NCBI RefSeq assembly: GCF_000342165.1
Contig: NZ_AMRV01000004.1
Location: forward strand, 1-64,000
Reading direction: 5' to 3'
From: Pacificimonas flava
GTDB lineage: Bacteria; Pseudomonadota; Alphaproteobacteria; Sphingomonadales; Sphingomonadaceae
Length of the DNA: 64,000 nucleotides
Within the stretch, counting starts at the first letter, position 1. Every line of letters starts with the position of its first letter. Under the pieces are notes generated by a model. It ran no database searches, was not told the origin of the DNA, and saw only the letters and a list, made by a program, of their open reading frames with translations. Position numbers and translations under genes: made by a program. Shown here one piece after another: positions 33,205 through 42,818 of the stretch.

Positions 33205-33260
33205 GGCGCGCCGGTTTTCTTCGGCTTGAGGGAACGAGGCAGGCTGCCTATCTTCCTGTC

Positions 33261-33587
33261 ATGGCCAGCGTGACCCTTTCCCCCTCCGCCGCGGCGCGCG
33301 TCGCCGCAATCGCGGCAAAACAGAATGTCGCCCCGATCCTGCGCCTGAGCGTGGAAGGCGGCGGCTGCGCCGGATTTCAATATAAATTCGGGCTGGCGGA
33401 CGCTGCCGATGCCGACGATATCGTCGCGGAAACCGACGGCGTGACCCTGGTGGTCGATCCGGTCAGCATGGATCTCGTCGGCGGATCGCAGGTGGATTTC
33501 GTGTCCAACCTCGGCGGCGCGTCCTTCCAGGTGAGCAATCCGCACGCGGCAAGCGGCTGCGGATGCGGCACCTCCTTCTCCGTCTGA
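33261..33587 (+). CDS. erpA: A-type iron-sulfur carrier (ErpA/IscA family)
   Basis: This 108-residue protein has the three conserved cysteines of the family, one in GGGCAGFQY (near residue 36) and two in the C-terminal SGCGCGTSFSV. It receives Fe-S clusters from the assembly system and passes them to target proteins. Whether it corresponds to ErpA, IscA or SufA cannot be decided by sequence alone; the neighbour xth is often found beside erpA in alphaproteobacteria. sufE lies 26 kb away at 59992. Confidence 0.9.
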   Translation: MASVTLSPSAAARVAAIAAKQNVAPILRLSVEGGGCAGFQYKFGLADAADADDIVAETDGVTLVVDPVSMDLVGGSQVDFVSNLGGASFQVSNPHAASGCGCGTSFSV

Positions 33588-33611
33588 CATCCGCCTGATA
33601 GGGAGGCGGGC

Positions 33612-34385
33612 ATGAGAATCGCCACCTATAACGTCAACGGTATCAAGGCCCGCCTGCCGCGCCTCCTGGAATGGTTGGCAGAAACGCAGCCCGATGTGGC
33701 CTGCCTGCAGGAAATCAAGTCGCAGACGGATCTGTTCCCGGTGACGGACATCGAGGCGGCAGGCTATCACGCGCTCGTTCACGGCCAGAAGGGGTTCAAC
33801 GGCGTCGCTATTCTGACGAAGGAGCCGGCGCAGGAGGTGCAAGTCGCGCTGCCGGGCGATCCCGACGACGATCACGCACGCTATATCGAGGCGGATTATC
33901 GTGGCGTTCGGATCGCCTGCCTATACCTGCCGAACGGTAATCCGCAGCCCGGTCCGAAATTCGATTACAAATTGTCCTGGATGGAGCGGCTGCGCGCACG
34001 CGCGTCTTCGCTGTATGAAGCGGAGATTCCGACCGTCATCACCGGCGACTTCAATGTCGCCCCGGAGAACCGGGATGTCTTTTCAATGCGCGCGATGGCA
34101 AACGACGCTCTGGTGCAGCCGGAAAGCCGCGCGGCCTATCGCGCCATCCTGGCGCAAGGGTGGCTGGAGGCACTGCGCGCGGTGCATCCGCACGATGACA
34201 AGCTCTACACCTTCTGGGATTATCAGGCAGGATGCTGGCCGCGCGATGCAGGGCTGCGCATCGACCACCATCTCCTCAGTCCGCAGATCGCCGACCGTCT
34301 TCTCGATGCTCAGGTCGACCGGGAATATCGCGGCCGGGAAAAGGCCAGCGACCACACGCCCGTATGGATCGAAATCGCGGACTGA
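33612..34385 (+). CDS. xth: Exodeoxyribonuclease III
   Basis: This 257-residue protein has the endonuclease/exonuclease/phosphatase fold. NVNGIKARL (residues 6-14), CLQEIK with the metal-binding Glu, TGDFNVAP with the catalytic Asp/Asn pair, and the terminal SDHTPVW His are all intact. It removes abasic sites and 3' blocking groups in base excision repair. It starts 24 bases after erpA on the same strand. AGGGAGGCGGGC before ATG 33612 is a good ribosome site. Confidence 0.95.
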   Translation: MRIATYNVNGIKARLPRLLEWLAETQPDVACLQEIKSQTDLFPVTDIEAAGYHALVHGQKGFNGVAILTKEPAQEVQVALPGDPDDDHARYIEADYRGVRIACLYLPNGNPQPGPKFDYKLSWMERLRARASSLYEAEIPTVITGDFNVAPENRDVFSMRAMANDALVQPESRAAYRAILAQGWLEALRAVHPHDDKLYTFWDYQAGCWPRDAGLRIDHHLLSPQIADRLLDAQVDREYRGREKASDHTPVWIEIAD

Positions 34386-34408
34386 GGAATGCCCACGCCG
34401 TGGCGGCG

Positions 34409-35563
34409 TTACAGGGCCTTCTCGTAGACGCGGTAGGTCTTCGTGATCTTCGATTTGATCACGTCGGCAATCGACAGCATCGGCTTGTTGTCCTCGAGGA
34501 TCCAGCCGATCTCGCCCCGGGTGGCGCCGTAATTCGCAACGCTCGCGCGGCGGATATGCTCGATCATCAGGAACGCCATGAAGGTCGCCAGGCGGCCCGA
34601 TTGATGCGTTTTCCGCACGCCCATCAGAGGAACGCGCATGCGGGAAACCTGCGGCCGGCGCAGGCGCCAGAGCAATTTCGCCCAGCCAAAGGGAAACAGG
34701 CGGCCGTTGAGGTCCTGCGTCAGCTCGTTGAGGTCGGGCAGGGTGATCATGAAGGCAACGGGCTCGCCGTCCACCTCGCAAATGCGGATCAGGTCTTCGT
34801 AGACGATGGGTTTCAGCTTCTTGCCGACATGCGCCACCTCGGCATCGGTCAGGGGCACGAAGCCCCAATTGTCCGACCAGGCGTCGTTCAGGATTTCCAG
34901 GATCAGGGCGGCCTCTTCGTCGAAGCGCGACTTGTCTACCTGCCGCATGCGGATGCGATCCGATTTCTCGGCGAAATCGACGATGCGCGCCACGGCGGGG
35001 GGGAATCCCTCCTCGATCGGGAGTTCATAGGCGTAAATCGTCTTCGCCGTCTGATGCCCGTCCGCCGTGACGAGATCCTCGTAATAAGCAAGATGATGTC
35101 CCATCATCACCGTCGGCGGCAGGTCGAAGCCGCCGACCAGAAGGCCGGGCTCGTCCCAGATCGACAGGCTGAAGGGGCCCAGCATGCGCGTCATGCCCTG
35201 CTGGCGCAGCCAATCCGCGGCGGCGGTGAACAGGGCGTTTGCGATGCGCTGGTCGTTCTCCGTCTCGAACATGCCCCACTGGCCGGTGCCGGCACCCATA
35301 TTCTCCAGCACCAGCTCGTCCACCTGGGCGGAGATACGCCCGACGACGCGGCCGCCGCGCTCGGCAAGGAAGAATGCTGCGCGGGCATGCAGGAACCATG
35401 GATTGGTCTTCGGTCCGGCGATCAGCTGATGGACATCCATCTTCAGCGGCGGACGCCAGCTCGGATCGTCCTTGTAAAGGCGAAAGGGCAGGTCCACGAA
35501 TGCCTTGTAATCGGCCCGACTTTCGCAGCGGCGGACGGTGATATCTTGCATGTTCACGGACAT
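34409..35563 (-). CDS. GNAT-like N-acetyltransferase family protein
   Basis: This 384-residue protein is commonly annotated in alphaproteobacteria as an N-acetyltransferase. The N-terminal part (FLHARAAFFLAERGGRVVGRISAQ, residues 55-80) has the acetyl-CoA-binding strand arrangement of GNAT proteins. A second, diverged GNAT-like half (ICEVDGEPVAFMITLPD) follows, so it may be a tandem fold. The substrate is unknown. ATG 35563 gives MSVNMQDITVRR; frames further upstream have a non-protein composition. The convergent neighbour xth ends 23 bases away. Confidence 0.7.
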   Translation of the reverse strand: MSVNMQDITVRRCESRADYKAFVDLPFRLYKDDPSWRPPLKMDVHQLIAGPKTNPWFLHARAAFFLAERGGRVVGRISAQVDELVLENMGAGTGQWGMFETENDQRIANALFTAAADWLRQQGMTRMLGPFSLSIWDEPGLLVGGFDLPPTVMMGHHLAYYEDLVTADGHQTAKTIYAYELPIEEGFPPAVARIVDFAEKSDRIRMRQVDKSRFDEEAALILEILNDAWSDNWGFVPLTDAEVAHVGKKLKPIVYEDLIRICEVDGEPVAFMITLPDLNELTQDLNGRLFPFGWAKLLWRLRRPQVSRMRVPLMGVRKTHQSGRLATFMAFLMIEHIRRASVANYGATRGEIGWILEDNKPMLSIADVIKSKITKTYRVYEKAL

Positions 35564-35686
35564 TTCCCCTTGCCGCCGATGGTGGCGGTTCCCGCCGCTT
35601 CGGTTGTTCCGAATGTCCGGCGGATGAAACAAAACGCGCCGCCGCACAAGGGCGCGGCAGCGCGTGAAATCTTTGCGAGGCCGGGG

Positions 35687-36481
35687 CTAGGCTGCCTCCG
35701 TGCCCTCCATCCGCTCCTTCGTCTTGGCGCGGCGTTCGGGCTTCTCATAGGTGCCGCCGGACATCTTCGAAACCCAGGGCCAGCGCTTGGCGGCCTCCTC
35801 GTCATAGCCGAGGTTGAACACCGTGGCGGATTTCCGCGGCCGGTCCTTGCGCTCGTAGAAGGTGCCGAACAGCCGGTCCCACGAGAAATCCGTGATGCCG
35901 AAATTGCCGGTCTCGTCATGGAAGTGGTGCGCCATGTGGCGCGCCTTCATCTGCTGCAGGAACTTGTTTCTCGGCTTGTAGGCAAGGTGCTGGATGCAGT
36001 GGACGAACTCGTACACGCAGGTCATCAGCATGCCGGAGGCCAGCGCGACCCACAGACCGCCCATGCCGCCGATGACATAGCCGACCGGGCCCATGATCAG
36101 GACGATCGCGGGCAGGGTGGTGTAGAGCGCGCCGAACAGTACCTCCAGATGATTGGGGTCCTGGTGATGGTCGAAATGGATCCGCTTCCACGTCGTCGCG
36201 GTCAGCGGCGATTTGTACATCCACTGCGAATGCAGAACCCAGCGGTGCAACACGTACCAGGCCAGCGGATAGGCGACGACGGCGATACCACCGGCCAGAA
36301 TACCCTCGAACAAGGTCGGCGGGTTCTGCGCCGCGAGGTAGATGGCTGCGGCCGAAAGGACCAGATAGGCCTGAATCGCATAATACTGGAAGTACGCGAT
36401 CACCAGGTCCTTGAATGTCATCTTGTCGAGATAGTGGGATTTATTCCACATGCCGACACGATAGCCCTTCAGAATATTCAC
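35687..36481 (-). CDS. Fatty acid hydroxylase/sterol desaturase superfamily membrane protein
   Basis: This protein of about 264 residues has four to five membrane segments and the histidine boxes of the superfamily: HRWVLH, HFDHHQ, HCIQH and HMAHHFHDE. These bind a di-iron centre that hydroxylates or desaturates lipids. Bacterial members modify fatty acids, carotenoids (CrtZ/CrtW-like) or other lipids; the substrate is not clear. I chose GTG 36481 because a purine-rich AAGAGAAGAGAG lies just upstream and MWNKSHYLDK follows soon after; an ATG at 36634 would add 51 residues of poor composition. It is the next gene upstream of the acetyltransferase-like gene on the same strand. Confidence 0.8.
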   Translation of the reverse strand: MNILKGYRVGMWNKSHYLDKMTFKDLVIAYFQYYAIQAYLVLSAAAIYLAAQNPPTLFEGILAGGIAVVAYPLAWYVLHRWVLHSQWMYKSPLTATTWKRIHFDHHQDPNHLEVLFGALYTTLPAIVLIMGPVGYVIGGMGGLWVALASGMLMTCVYEFVHCIQHLAYKPRNKFLQQMKARHMAHHFHDETGNFGITDFSWDRLFGTFYERKDRPRKSATVFNLGYDEEAAKRWPWVSKMSGGTYEKPERRAKTKERMEGTEAA

Positions 36482-36666
36482 CTGTCTACTCTCTTCTCTT
36501 TTGGAAACCGGAACGGGCTTGCCGTTCCTGCCGCTCTCGACGCGGACTTTCTCTGGAGCATAATATAGGAACGCAATGCGGCGATTTTGCGGCCCGGCGC
36601 TGTACCGAACCTGAATCGAGCCGCTATCCGTCACTTTTATGCAACAGTGTGGGCGCCGGCGGGGCT

Positions 36667-37767
36667 CTATTCCTCCGTTCGGAAGATCAGCGCCTCGCCG
36701 ACGATCAGGAACAGGAGGAAGGGCCCCCAGGCCGCCAGCAAGGGCGGAGCGGCGCCGAACTGACCCATGGCCAACATGGCATTGTCAGCCACGAAATAGG
36801 CAAAGCCGAGGCCGAGACCGACCACGGACCGGATGAACATCTGGCCGGATCGGGCAAGTCCGAACCCCGCGACCGCACCCAGCAGGGGCATCAGGACGGC
36901 GCTGAGGGGTTTGACGATTTTCTGGTGCCATGTGGTGCGCAGGGCGGCGGTCGACGCGCCGGTGGCCTCCATCCTGTCGATTGCGGCCGACAGTTCCATG
37001 CTGTTCACCTCGTCCGGGTCGGGCGAACGAACCGTGTAGACGTCAGGGTCGATTCCGCGCCCGACCATCAACGGAGACGACCGCACCTCCTCGCCGGTTT
37101 CGACGTCGAACCGGCGCACCCCCTCCAGTCGCCAACCCTCATCCCCCGCATAGGTCGCGCGCGTTCCCCTGATGTCCGAAACGAGGCGATTGTCATCCCG
37201 GCGAAAGACCCGGACGTCCGTCAGCACCATGCCGGCACCCGTTCCGGACACGCGCTCGGCATGAACGATATCACTATCTCCGGCCTGCCAGCGGTCGCTG
37301 CGGTCGTCCGGCATTTCCGGGTCATAAGCGCCATAATCCGCCTTCTGCCAGGCATCGAGTTCCGCATTGGTGCGAGGCAGGATGGTCTGAGCGAAGGCGA
37401 AGTGCAGGCCGCCGACCAGCAGCGCTGTCAGCATCATCGGCGCCATGATGGCGTGCGGCGACATGCCTGCGCCCTTCATGATGACGATCTCGCTGGACTG
37501 GCTGAACGAGGACCAGGTGAGGAGCGCGCCGAGCAGAACCGCAAATGGCAGGAAGGTATCGGCGAGTTGCGGCAGGCGCAGCTTCACATAGTGCAGCAGT
37601 GCCGCATTGCCGTTTCCGGGCGCCGCGAGGATCACTTCCGACTCGGTCAACAGATCGAGGACCTGCAGCAGACCGATGAGAACGAAAGCGAAGGCGAGAA
37701 TGCGCAGCGCGAAGGTCTTCGCCTGATAGCGGGCAAGCATGTTCGAGGGCCAGGGGGAAAGCCGCAT
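36667..37767 (-). CDS. lptG: LPS export permease LptG
   Basis: This 366-residue YjgP/YjgQ-family protein has membrane segments at about residues 16-36, 60-85 and 95-115, a large periplasmic beta-jellyroll domain, then three C-terminal segments. With LptF and the ATPase LptB it extracts lipopolysaccharide from the inner membrane and passes it to LptC/LptA. Its start overlaps the lptF stop (ATGA at 37767). Which of the pair is F and which G is set by order: F is upstream, as in most genomes. Confidence 0.9.
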   Translation of the reverse strand: MRLSPWPSNMLARYQAKTFALRILAFAFVLIGLLQVLDLLTESEVILAAPGNGNAALLHYVKLRLPQLADTFLPFAVLLGALLTWSSFSQSSEIVIMKGAGMSPHAIMAPMMLTALLVGGLHFAFAQTILPRTNAELDAWQKADYGAYDPEMPDDRSDRWQAGDSDIVHAERVSGTGAGMVLTDVRVFRRDDNRLVSDIRGTRATYAGDEGWRLEGVRRFDVETGEEVRSSPLMVGRGIDPDVYTVRSPDPDEVNSMELSAAIDRMEATGASTAALRTTWHQKIVKPLSAVLMPLLGAVAGFGLARSGQMFIRSVVGLGLGFAYFVADNAMLAMGQFGAAPPLLAAWGPFLLFLIVGEALIFRTEE

Positions 37768-39023
37768 CACGCCTCTGCCTCTGCCTCTGCCGCGCTGCCG
37801 GGTTCGCGCCTGCGGCGGCGAAGAAGGCGAAGGGCCGCGCGCAGCGGCCGCGCTGCCTTCGCCGCCGTCGTCTCCAGCATGCCGATCGGCTGCCCTGCCG
37901 GCCGGAACGCCAGGACATAGAAGAACCACACGCATAATGCCGCAAAACCAGCGAATGCGGCCCATTGACTGAAGACGATCGGCACCTCCCCCGCCGCGCC
38001 TGACCGCTCCGCGCTTTCGGAAATCTCGTTATAAACGACAAGGATGATCAGGGCCGCGAACACACCGAGCGCACTGCCCGATCGTTTCGGCGGCACCGCC
38101 AGGGATATGGCCAGCAGGGGTATCAGGAAGGGCACCACGATCTGTACCAGCCGGCGGTGAAAATTCGCCTGAATTTCGCGTTCGATCTTCGCCGTCAGAT
38201 CGCCGGGGCTGCCGATATTGCGGTAGAGCTCGGCGATCGTCAGTTCGGCATCGTCGCCCTGTGAGCCGCGTTCCCGGAACACATCGATCTGCGGCAGGGG
38301 AACGGCAAGATCGTAATTTTCGAAGGAGAGCACCCGCGGTTCAGGTTGGTCGGGACTGTCATGGACCAGCGTTCCCTCGCGCAGGCGCAGAAGGATGATG
38401 TTCGGATCGTCTGTCGACAGAAAGGTGCCGCTTTCGGCGGCGGCGGTTGCGCTGCGCCCGTCCGCGCCGCGCGTATTCAGGAAAATGCCGCGCAAGTCCG
38501 CGCCGCTGTCGCGGCTTTCCTCGACCCGCAACGTCGTTCCTTCGGCGACCGTCACGAATTCGCCGACCTTGATGGACGCCCCCAGGGCGCCCGAACGAAG
38601 CTCGAACTCCAGCCCCTCATAGGCATAGCGGGTGACGGGTTGGATAAAGCCCACGATGATGATCGTGAGTGCCGACAGCGCCGCTGCATAGGCATAGGGC
38701 ACGCGCAGCATTCGTACGTAGGAGATGCCCACCGCGCGCATCGCGTCCAGTTCGCTCGACATGGCCAGTTTGCGAAAGGCGAGCAGGATGCCGATCAGCA
38801 GGCCGACGGGGATGCCGAGGCCGAGATATTCGGGAAAACTGTTGCCGAGCAGGCGCCAGACGACCGAAATCGGGCCGCCCTCGTTCACCACGAAATCGAA
38901 CAAACGCAGCATCTTGTCGAGCAGCAGCAGCATGGCTGCAATCACAAGCGTCGACAGAAGCGGCAAGGCGATCAGGCGCGCGAGGTAACGATCGAAGCGG
39001 GTCAGGGTCACAGCTTCGCGCAT
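37767..39023 (-). CDS. lptF: LPS export permease LptF
   Basis: This 418-residue protein has the LptF/G layout: FDRYLARLIALPLLSTLVI as the first membrane helix, conserved DLLDKMLRLFDF-like segments, a periplasmic domain and C-terminal helices, followed by an extra Arg/Ala-rich tail of about 40 residues. It is a membrane half of the LPS exporter. ATG 39023 gives the expected N-terminus; an upstream ATG at 39095 adds low-complexity residues. rnpB ends about 97 bases upstream on the same strand. Confidence 0.9.
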   Translation of the reverse strand: MREAVTLTRFDRYLARLIALPLLSTLVIAAMLLLLDKMLRLFDFVVNEGGPISVVWRLLGNSFPEYLGLGIPVGLLIGILLAFRKLAMSSELDAMRAVGISYVRMLRVPYAYAAALSALTIIIVGFIQPVTRYAYEGLEFELRSGALGASIKVGEFVTVAEGTTLRVEESRDSGADLRGIFLNTRGADGRSATAAAESGTFLSTDDPNIILLRLREGTLVHDSPDQPEPRVLSFENYDLAVPLPQIDVFRERGSQGDDAELTIAELYRNIGSPGDLTAKIEREIQANFHRRLVQIVVPFLIPLLAISLAVPPKRSGSALGVFAALIILVVYNEISESAERSGAAGEVPIVFSQWAAFAGFAALCVWFFYVLAFRPAGQPIGMLETTAAKAARPLRAALRLLRRRRREPGSAAEAEAEA

Positions 39024-39119
39024 AGCGGAGGGGGGCGAGCGGGGAAAGTCGGTATGGCCGCTGCGCCCTCTCTGTCCGCGGCCGGCCGCCGCCATGCGGC
39101 CTGCGCCGCAGGGCGTGAG

Positions 39120-39510
<391 letters not shown>

Positions 39511-39521
39511 CTTCCCTTCAA

Positions 39522-40262
39522 TTAGGGTCGGGGCAGGTGCGTGCCAAGCCTCAAGGCGCCCGCACTGCGGCGCGATAGCAGCGCAAGAAGGATCGTGCGC
39601 GTTTCGGCATCGATCGTTCCATCGACCCGGTCCGGTCGCCAGCGGCGCTGGAACGCCGTGACCGCCCTTTCCGGCTGATCCGCCTCGTAGCCGAAGCGGC
39701 CGAGAGCGCGCATCGTGCCCACGTCCGACCAGTGCGGATCGTCCCATATGTCATCGCCGCCGGCATGGGGGCGGGCCTCCGCCTGCCCTCGCTTCGCCAG
39801 CGTTTCCCACGGGAATTTTTCGCCCGGATCGTCCTTTCGGTCGGGCGCGAGGTCGGAATGCCCGATCACGTTCTCCGGCGCCACGCCGTGCCGTTCCAGA
39901 ATGTCCGGAAGCAAGCGCGTCAACGCTTCGATCTGCGCTTCGGGAAAGGCGGCATAGCCATGCTCGTGACCGGGATTGGCAAGCTCGATGCCGATGCTTG
40001 CGGAATTGACGTCGCGGACGCCGCGCCAATAGCCCCTGCCGGCGTGCCAGGCGCGCCGGTTCTCCGGAACCAGTCGCCAGATTTGCCCGTCCTCTTCAAT
40101 CAGATAGTGGGCGGAAACCTCCGCCTCCGGATCGCAGAGCCGTTTGCGGGCCGCCTCCGCAGACAGCATGCCGGTATAATGCAGAACGACGATGCTGACC
40201 GGCAGCGCCCGCTCGTTCTGGTTTGGCGACGGGCTCTCGGCGATGTCGGGCCCGGCTGTCAC
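39522..40262 (-). CDS. N-acetylmuramoyl-L-alanine amidase, AmiD-like, with peptidoglycan-binding tail
   Basis: This protein of about 246 residues has an amidase_2 domain: VVLHYTG (zinc His), WHAGRG, and GHSDLAPDRKDDPGEKFPW carrying the second zinc His and catalytic residues. A C-terminal domain of about 65 residues (ALGRFGYEAD, then FQRRWRPDRVDGTID) matches the PG_binding_1 repeat. It cleaves the amide between muramic acid and the stem peptide. GTG 40262 overlaps the stop of the EamA gene (GTGA), giving coupling. No clear signal peptide is present, so a cytoplasmic recycling role is possible. Confidence 0.88.
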   Translation of the reverse strand: MTAGPDIAESPSPNQNERALPVSIVVLHYTGMLSAEAARKRLCDPEAEVSAHYLIEEDGQIWRLVPENRRAWHAGRGYWRGVRDVNSASIGIELANPGHEHGYAAFPEAQIEALTRLLPDILERHGVAPENVIGHSDLAPDRKDDPGEKFPWETLAKRGQAEARPHAGGDDIWDDPHWSDVGTMRALGRFGYEADQPERAVTAFQRRWRPDRVDGTIDAETRTILLALLSRRSAGALRLGTHLPRP

Positions 40263-41155
40263 CGGCGCGCTCTCCTCACCCACTGTTCGGCGATCTCCGG
40301 CTCCTTCTTCGCGCTGCGCAGGGTGATGATGGCGACGCCGACGAAGCTGACGAGCGCACCGACGACCAGCCCGGTCGTAATCGGCAGGTCGAAGTAAAAG
40401 ACGGCAACGCCCGCGGAAATGAGCGGTGTCGGCAGCGTCAGCGGTACGATGACGCTGACATCGTATTTCTGCAGCAGCCAGCTCATGCCGGCATGGCCGA
40501 CCAGCGAGGAGAAGATTGCCGAAAAGGCAATCCATCCCCAGACGCCCAGCGGTGCGGAGAACGAGGAGACCAGCGCGCCGGGTTCGAAGATCAGCGATGC
40601 CGCGCCCAGAATGGGAACGCTGATGAGCGCGAGCCAGCCATGGATGTTCATCACCGGAACGCCCTGCAAGCGGCGGAAGAGCAGAGAGCCGACGGCCCAA
40701 AGCAGGCTGGAGATGACGGTCAGGCCGACGCCAAGGCGCTCCGACCAGATGGCGGGATCGAACCCCATGATGACGATGCCGACGAAGGCGAGCGTGACGC
40801 CGGCGATGCGGATCCAGCGGATGCGCTCGCCGAGGAAGATGACGGCAAGGATCAGGCTGAACGGCGCGCCGAGCTGCGCCGCGATCGCAAGCGCCGCCAC
40901 ATTGTCGGTCACGGCCAGCGAGGTGTTCACGAACAGCATGAAGCCAGCGCCGGCAATGATGGCCGTGGTCGCGATCAGGCGCATGCGGCCCGGAACCCAG
41001 CGAATGAACGGCAGCGTCACCAGCAGGGCGATGGCGTAACGCAGCGTCACGGCGGCAAGGGGCTCGACCGCGTCGACCGCCACCTTCACGGCGATCATGT
41101 TCATCGCCCAGCACAGGTCGATGAAAACGATGAAAAGAAGGTGGATCGGGGCCAT
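40259..41155 (-). CDS. EamA/DMT-family transporter
   Basis: This 298-residue protein has ten hydrophobic helices in two five-helix repeats typical of the drug/metabolite transporter superfamily (LLFIVFIDLCWAMNMIAVK at the start; a proline- and glycine-rich second repeat). The substrate is unknown; family members export amino acids or other small metabolites. It is coupled to the amidase gene downstream. The divergent SDR gene starts 90 bases away at 41246. Confidence 0.88.
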   Translation of the reverse strand: MAPIHLLFIVFIDLCWAMNMIAVKVAVDAVEPLAAVTLRYAIALLVTLPFIRWVPGRMRLIATTAIIAGAGFMLFVNTSLAVTDNVAALAIAAQLGAPFSLILAVIFLGERIRWIRIAGVTLAFVGIVIMGFDPAIWSERLGVGLTVISSLLWAVGSLLFRRLQGVPVMNIHGWLALISVPILGAASLIFEPGALVSSFSAPLGVWGWIAFSAIFSSLVGHAGMSWLLQKYDVSVIVPLTLPTPLISAGVAVFYFDLPITTGLVVGALVSFVGVAIITLRSAKKEPEIAEQWVRRARR

Positions 41156-41245
41156 GGTTCTCGGGCTAGGGACTTTGCGGCTTCAGGGGAACGAAAAACA
41201 CGGCGAAAACGCTGGCAGAGGCATATCAGCAGGAGCACAAGAGAC

Positions 41246-41920
41246 ATGCCGAAATGTTTGATCGTCGGCGCGAGCCGCGGCATCGGGCGGGAATTCGTCG
41301 CGCAGTATCTTGCCGACGGGTGGGAGGTTCACGCCACGGCGCGCAAGGAATCGGATTGCGCCGAACTCCGGGATTCCGGTGCTTCCGCCTATCTCGCCGA
41401 CGTTGCCGATGAGGACGCGCTGTCCCGCCTGGCCGGCGATCTGCCGGGCGATTTCGACCTGATCGTCCACAATGCCGGGGTCGGCACGCAGGAGCGGGAA
41501 GGTCCGATCGACGATGTGGACCCGGCGGATTGGGAACGGGTGATGCGGATCAATGCGCTCGGTCCGATCCTTTCCGCACGCCGGCTGAAGGGCAAGCTGA
41601 AGGCGCCGGGCGGCACGTTCGCCGTGCTCAGCTCGCTGATGGGCTCGATCGGCGACAACGGCTTTGGCGGCTATTGGACCTATCGCATGTCGAAGGCGGC
41701 AGCGAACATGGCGGTGAAGAACATGGCCATTGCGTTTTTGGAGGATGGGATCGGCGTGGTCGCCCTGCATCCAGGCCACGTCCAGACCGACATGGGCGGC
41801 AGCGGCGCGCCGGTCAAACCCGCTGATTCGGTGTCGGGAATGCGATCGGTGATTCGCGATGTTCGCCCCGGGCAGGATGCACTGTTCCGCGACTATCAGG
41901 GCAAATCGCTGTCCTGGTGA
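41246..41920 (+). CDS. Short-chain dehydrogenase/reductase
   Basis: This 224-residue protein has a Rossmann fold with GASRGIG (residues 8-14), the structural HNAG motif, the catalytic Ser in SSLMGS and the YRMSK motif (Y-x-x-x-K), so it should be an active NAD(P)-dependent oxidoreductase. Similar small SDRs are related to carbonyl reductases and CsgA; the substrate is unknown. The last 107 bases overlap the convergent 3' end of cheR, which is unusual but both frames are well supported. Confidence 0.88.
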   Translation: MPKCLIVGASRGIGREFVAQYLADGWEVHATARKESDCAELRDSGASAYLADVADEDALSRLAGDLPGDFDLIVHNAGVGTQEREGPIDDVDPADWERVMRINALGPILSARRLKGKLKAPGGTFAVLSSLMGSIGDNGFGGYWTYRMSKAAANMAVKNMAIAFLEDGIGVVALHPGHVQTDMGGSGAPVKPADSVSGMRSVIRDVRPGQDALFRDYQGKSLSW

Positions 41921-42818
41921 TGTCGAGGGTGGGACTGTAATAGCCTCGGCTGCCGGCGGCCGGCCGGAACAGGTCCTGAAAGCCGAACAGCGTTTCGGCC
42001 GCCCCCAATATGATAACGCCGTCCGGGGCCAGCGCCGTGCGCAGCCGTGCCAGAACCTCGGCCTTTCGCTCGCGCCCGAAATACATCAGCACGTTGCGCG
42101 CGAAGATGATGTCGAAGCATTCCCCGCCGGGCAGGGGGTGCATCAGGTTTCGCGGCAGGAATCGCACGCGGGAGCGAATGTCGTTTTTCAGCCGCCACCG
42201 TTCTCCCTCCTTGGTGAAGTGCTGCAGCAGCCTGTGGGTGCTGAGGCCGCGCTGCACCTCGAACTGTGTGTAGAGCCCTGACCGTGCGCGGGTCAGGGCC
42301 GATCGCGACAGGTCGGTTCCGAGAATCTCGATACCCCATCCGTGCCAACTGGCCCGCTCCTCGGCGAACATCATGGACAGGGAATATGGCTCCTGCCCCG
42401 TGGAGCACGCGGCGGACCAGATACGCAGACGGCGCTCTGCGCTGCGCGCTGCCTTCAGTCGCGGCAGGACGCTCGCTTGCAGCTCGTCGAACGGGGCGCG
42501 GTCGCGAAAGAAGAAGGTCTCGTTGTTCAGGAGCGCCTCGGCGATGTCCGGCTCCAGCCGCGACGGGTCCTTGGCCAGCGCAGCCGCAAGCGCGTCGAGA
42601 TCGGCGCAGCCTTCCCGCCGCATGATCGCCGACAGGCGGGCTTCGAGGAGGTAGGATTTTTCCTCGGAAAACTTCAGGCCGGAATAGCGCGCGCAGAGAT
42701 CGGCATAAACCGGAAAGCTGCGCGGCGGAGCGGCGGTGACCGGCCGCAGGGCGGGCGCAGCACCGGCTGCCGCGCAGCGGGCGGCGGGCCGCGGGAAGGG
42801 CGATGCCGGAGCGGTCAT
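41814..42818 (-). CDS. cheR: Chemotaxis protein methyltransferase CheR
   Basis: This 334-residue protein has the helical N-terminal CheR domain (residues 35-95, with a FFFRD motif) and a SAM-dependent domain: RIWSAACSTGQEPYSL (about 128-143), EILGTDLS and FDIIFARNVLMYF. It methylates glutamates of chemoreceptors. Conserved sequence ends near residue 297 (RGYYSP); the last 35 residues extend into the SDR gene on the other strand. The start overlaps the cheB stop (ATGA at 42815-42818). It is the last gene of the che operon. Confidence 0.92.
   Translation of the reverse strand: MTAPASPFPRPAARCAAAGAAPALRPVTAAPPRSFPVYADLCARYSGLKFSEEKSYLLEARLSAIMRREGCADLDALAAALAKDPSRLEPDIAEALLNNETFFFRDRAPFDELQASVLPRLKAARSAERRLRIWSAACSTGQEPYSLSMMFAEERASWHGWGIEILGTDLSRSALTRARSGLYTQFEVQRGLSTHRLLQHFTKEGERWRLKNDIRSRVRFLPRNLMHPLPGGECFDIIFARNVLMYFGRERKAEVLARLRTALAPDGVIILGAAETLFGFQDLFRPAAGSRGYYSPTLDITRTAICPDSRGTVHPARGEHRESPIAFPTPNQRV

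Noticed and set aside
34232-36568. Long open frame on the plus strand
   Set aside because: It is antisense to the acetyltransferase-like and hydroxylase-like genes, has His/Arg/Gly-rich composition and no motifs; a by-product of high GC.
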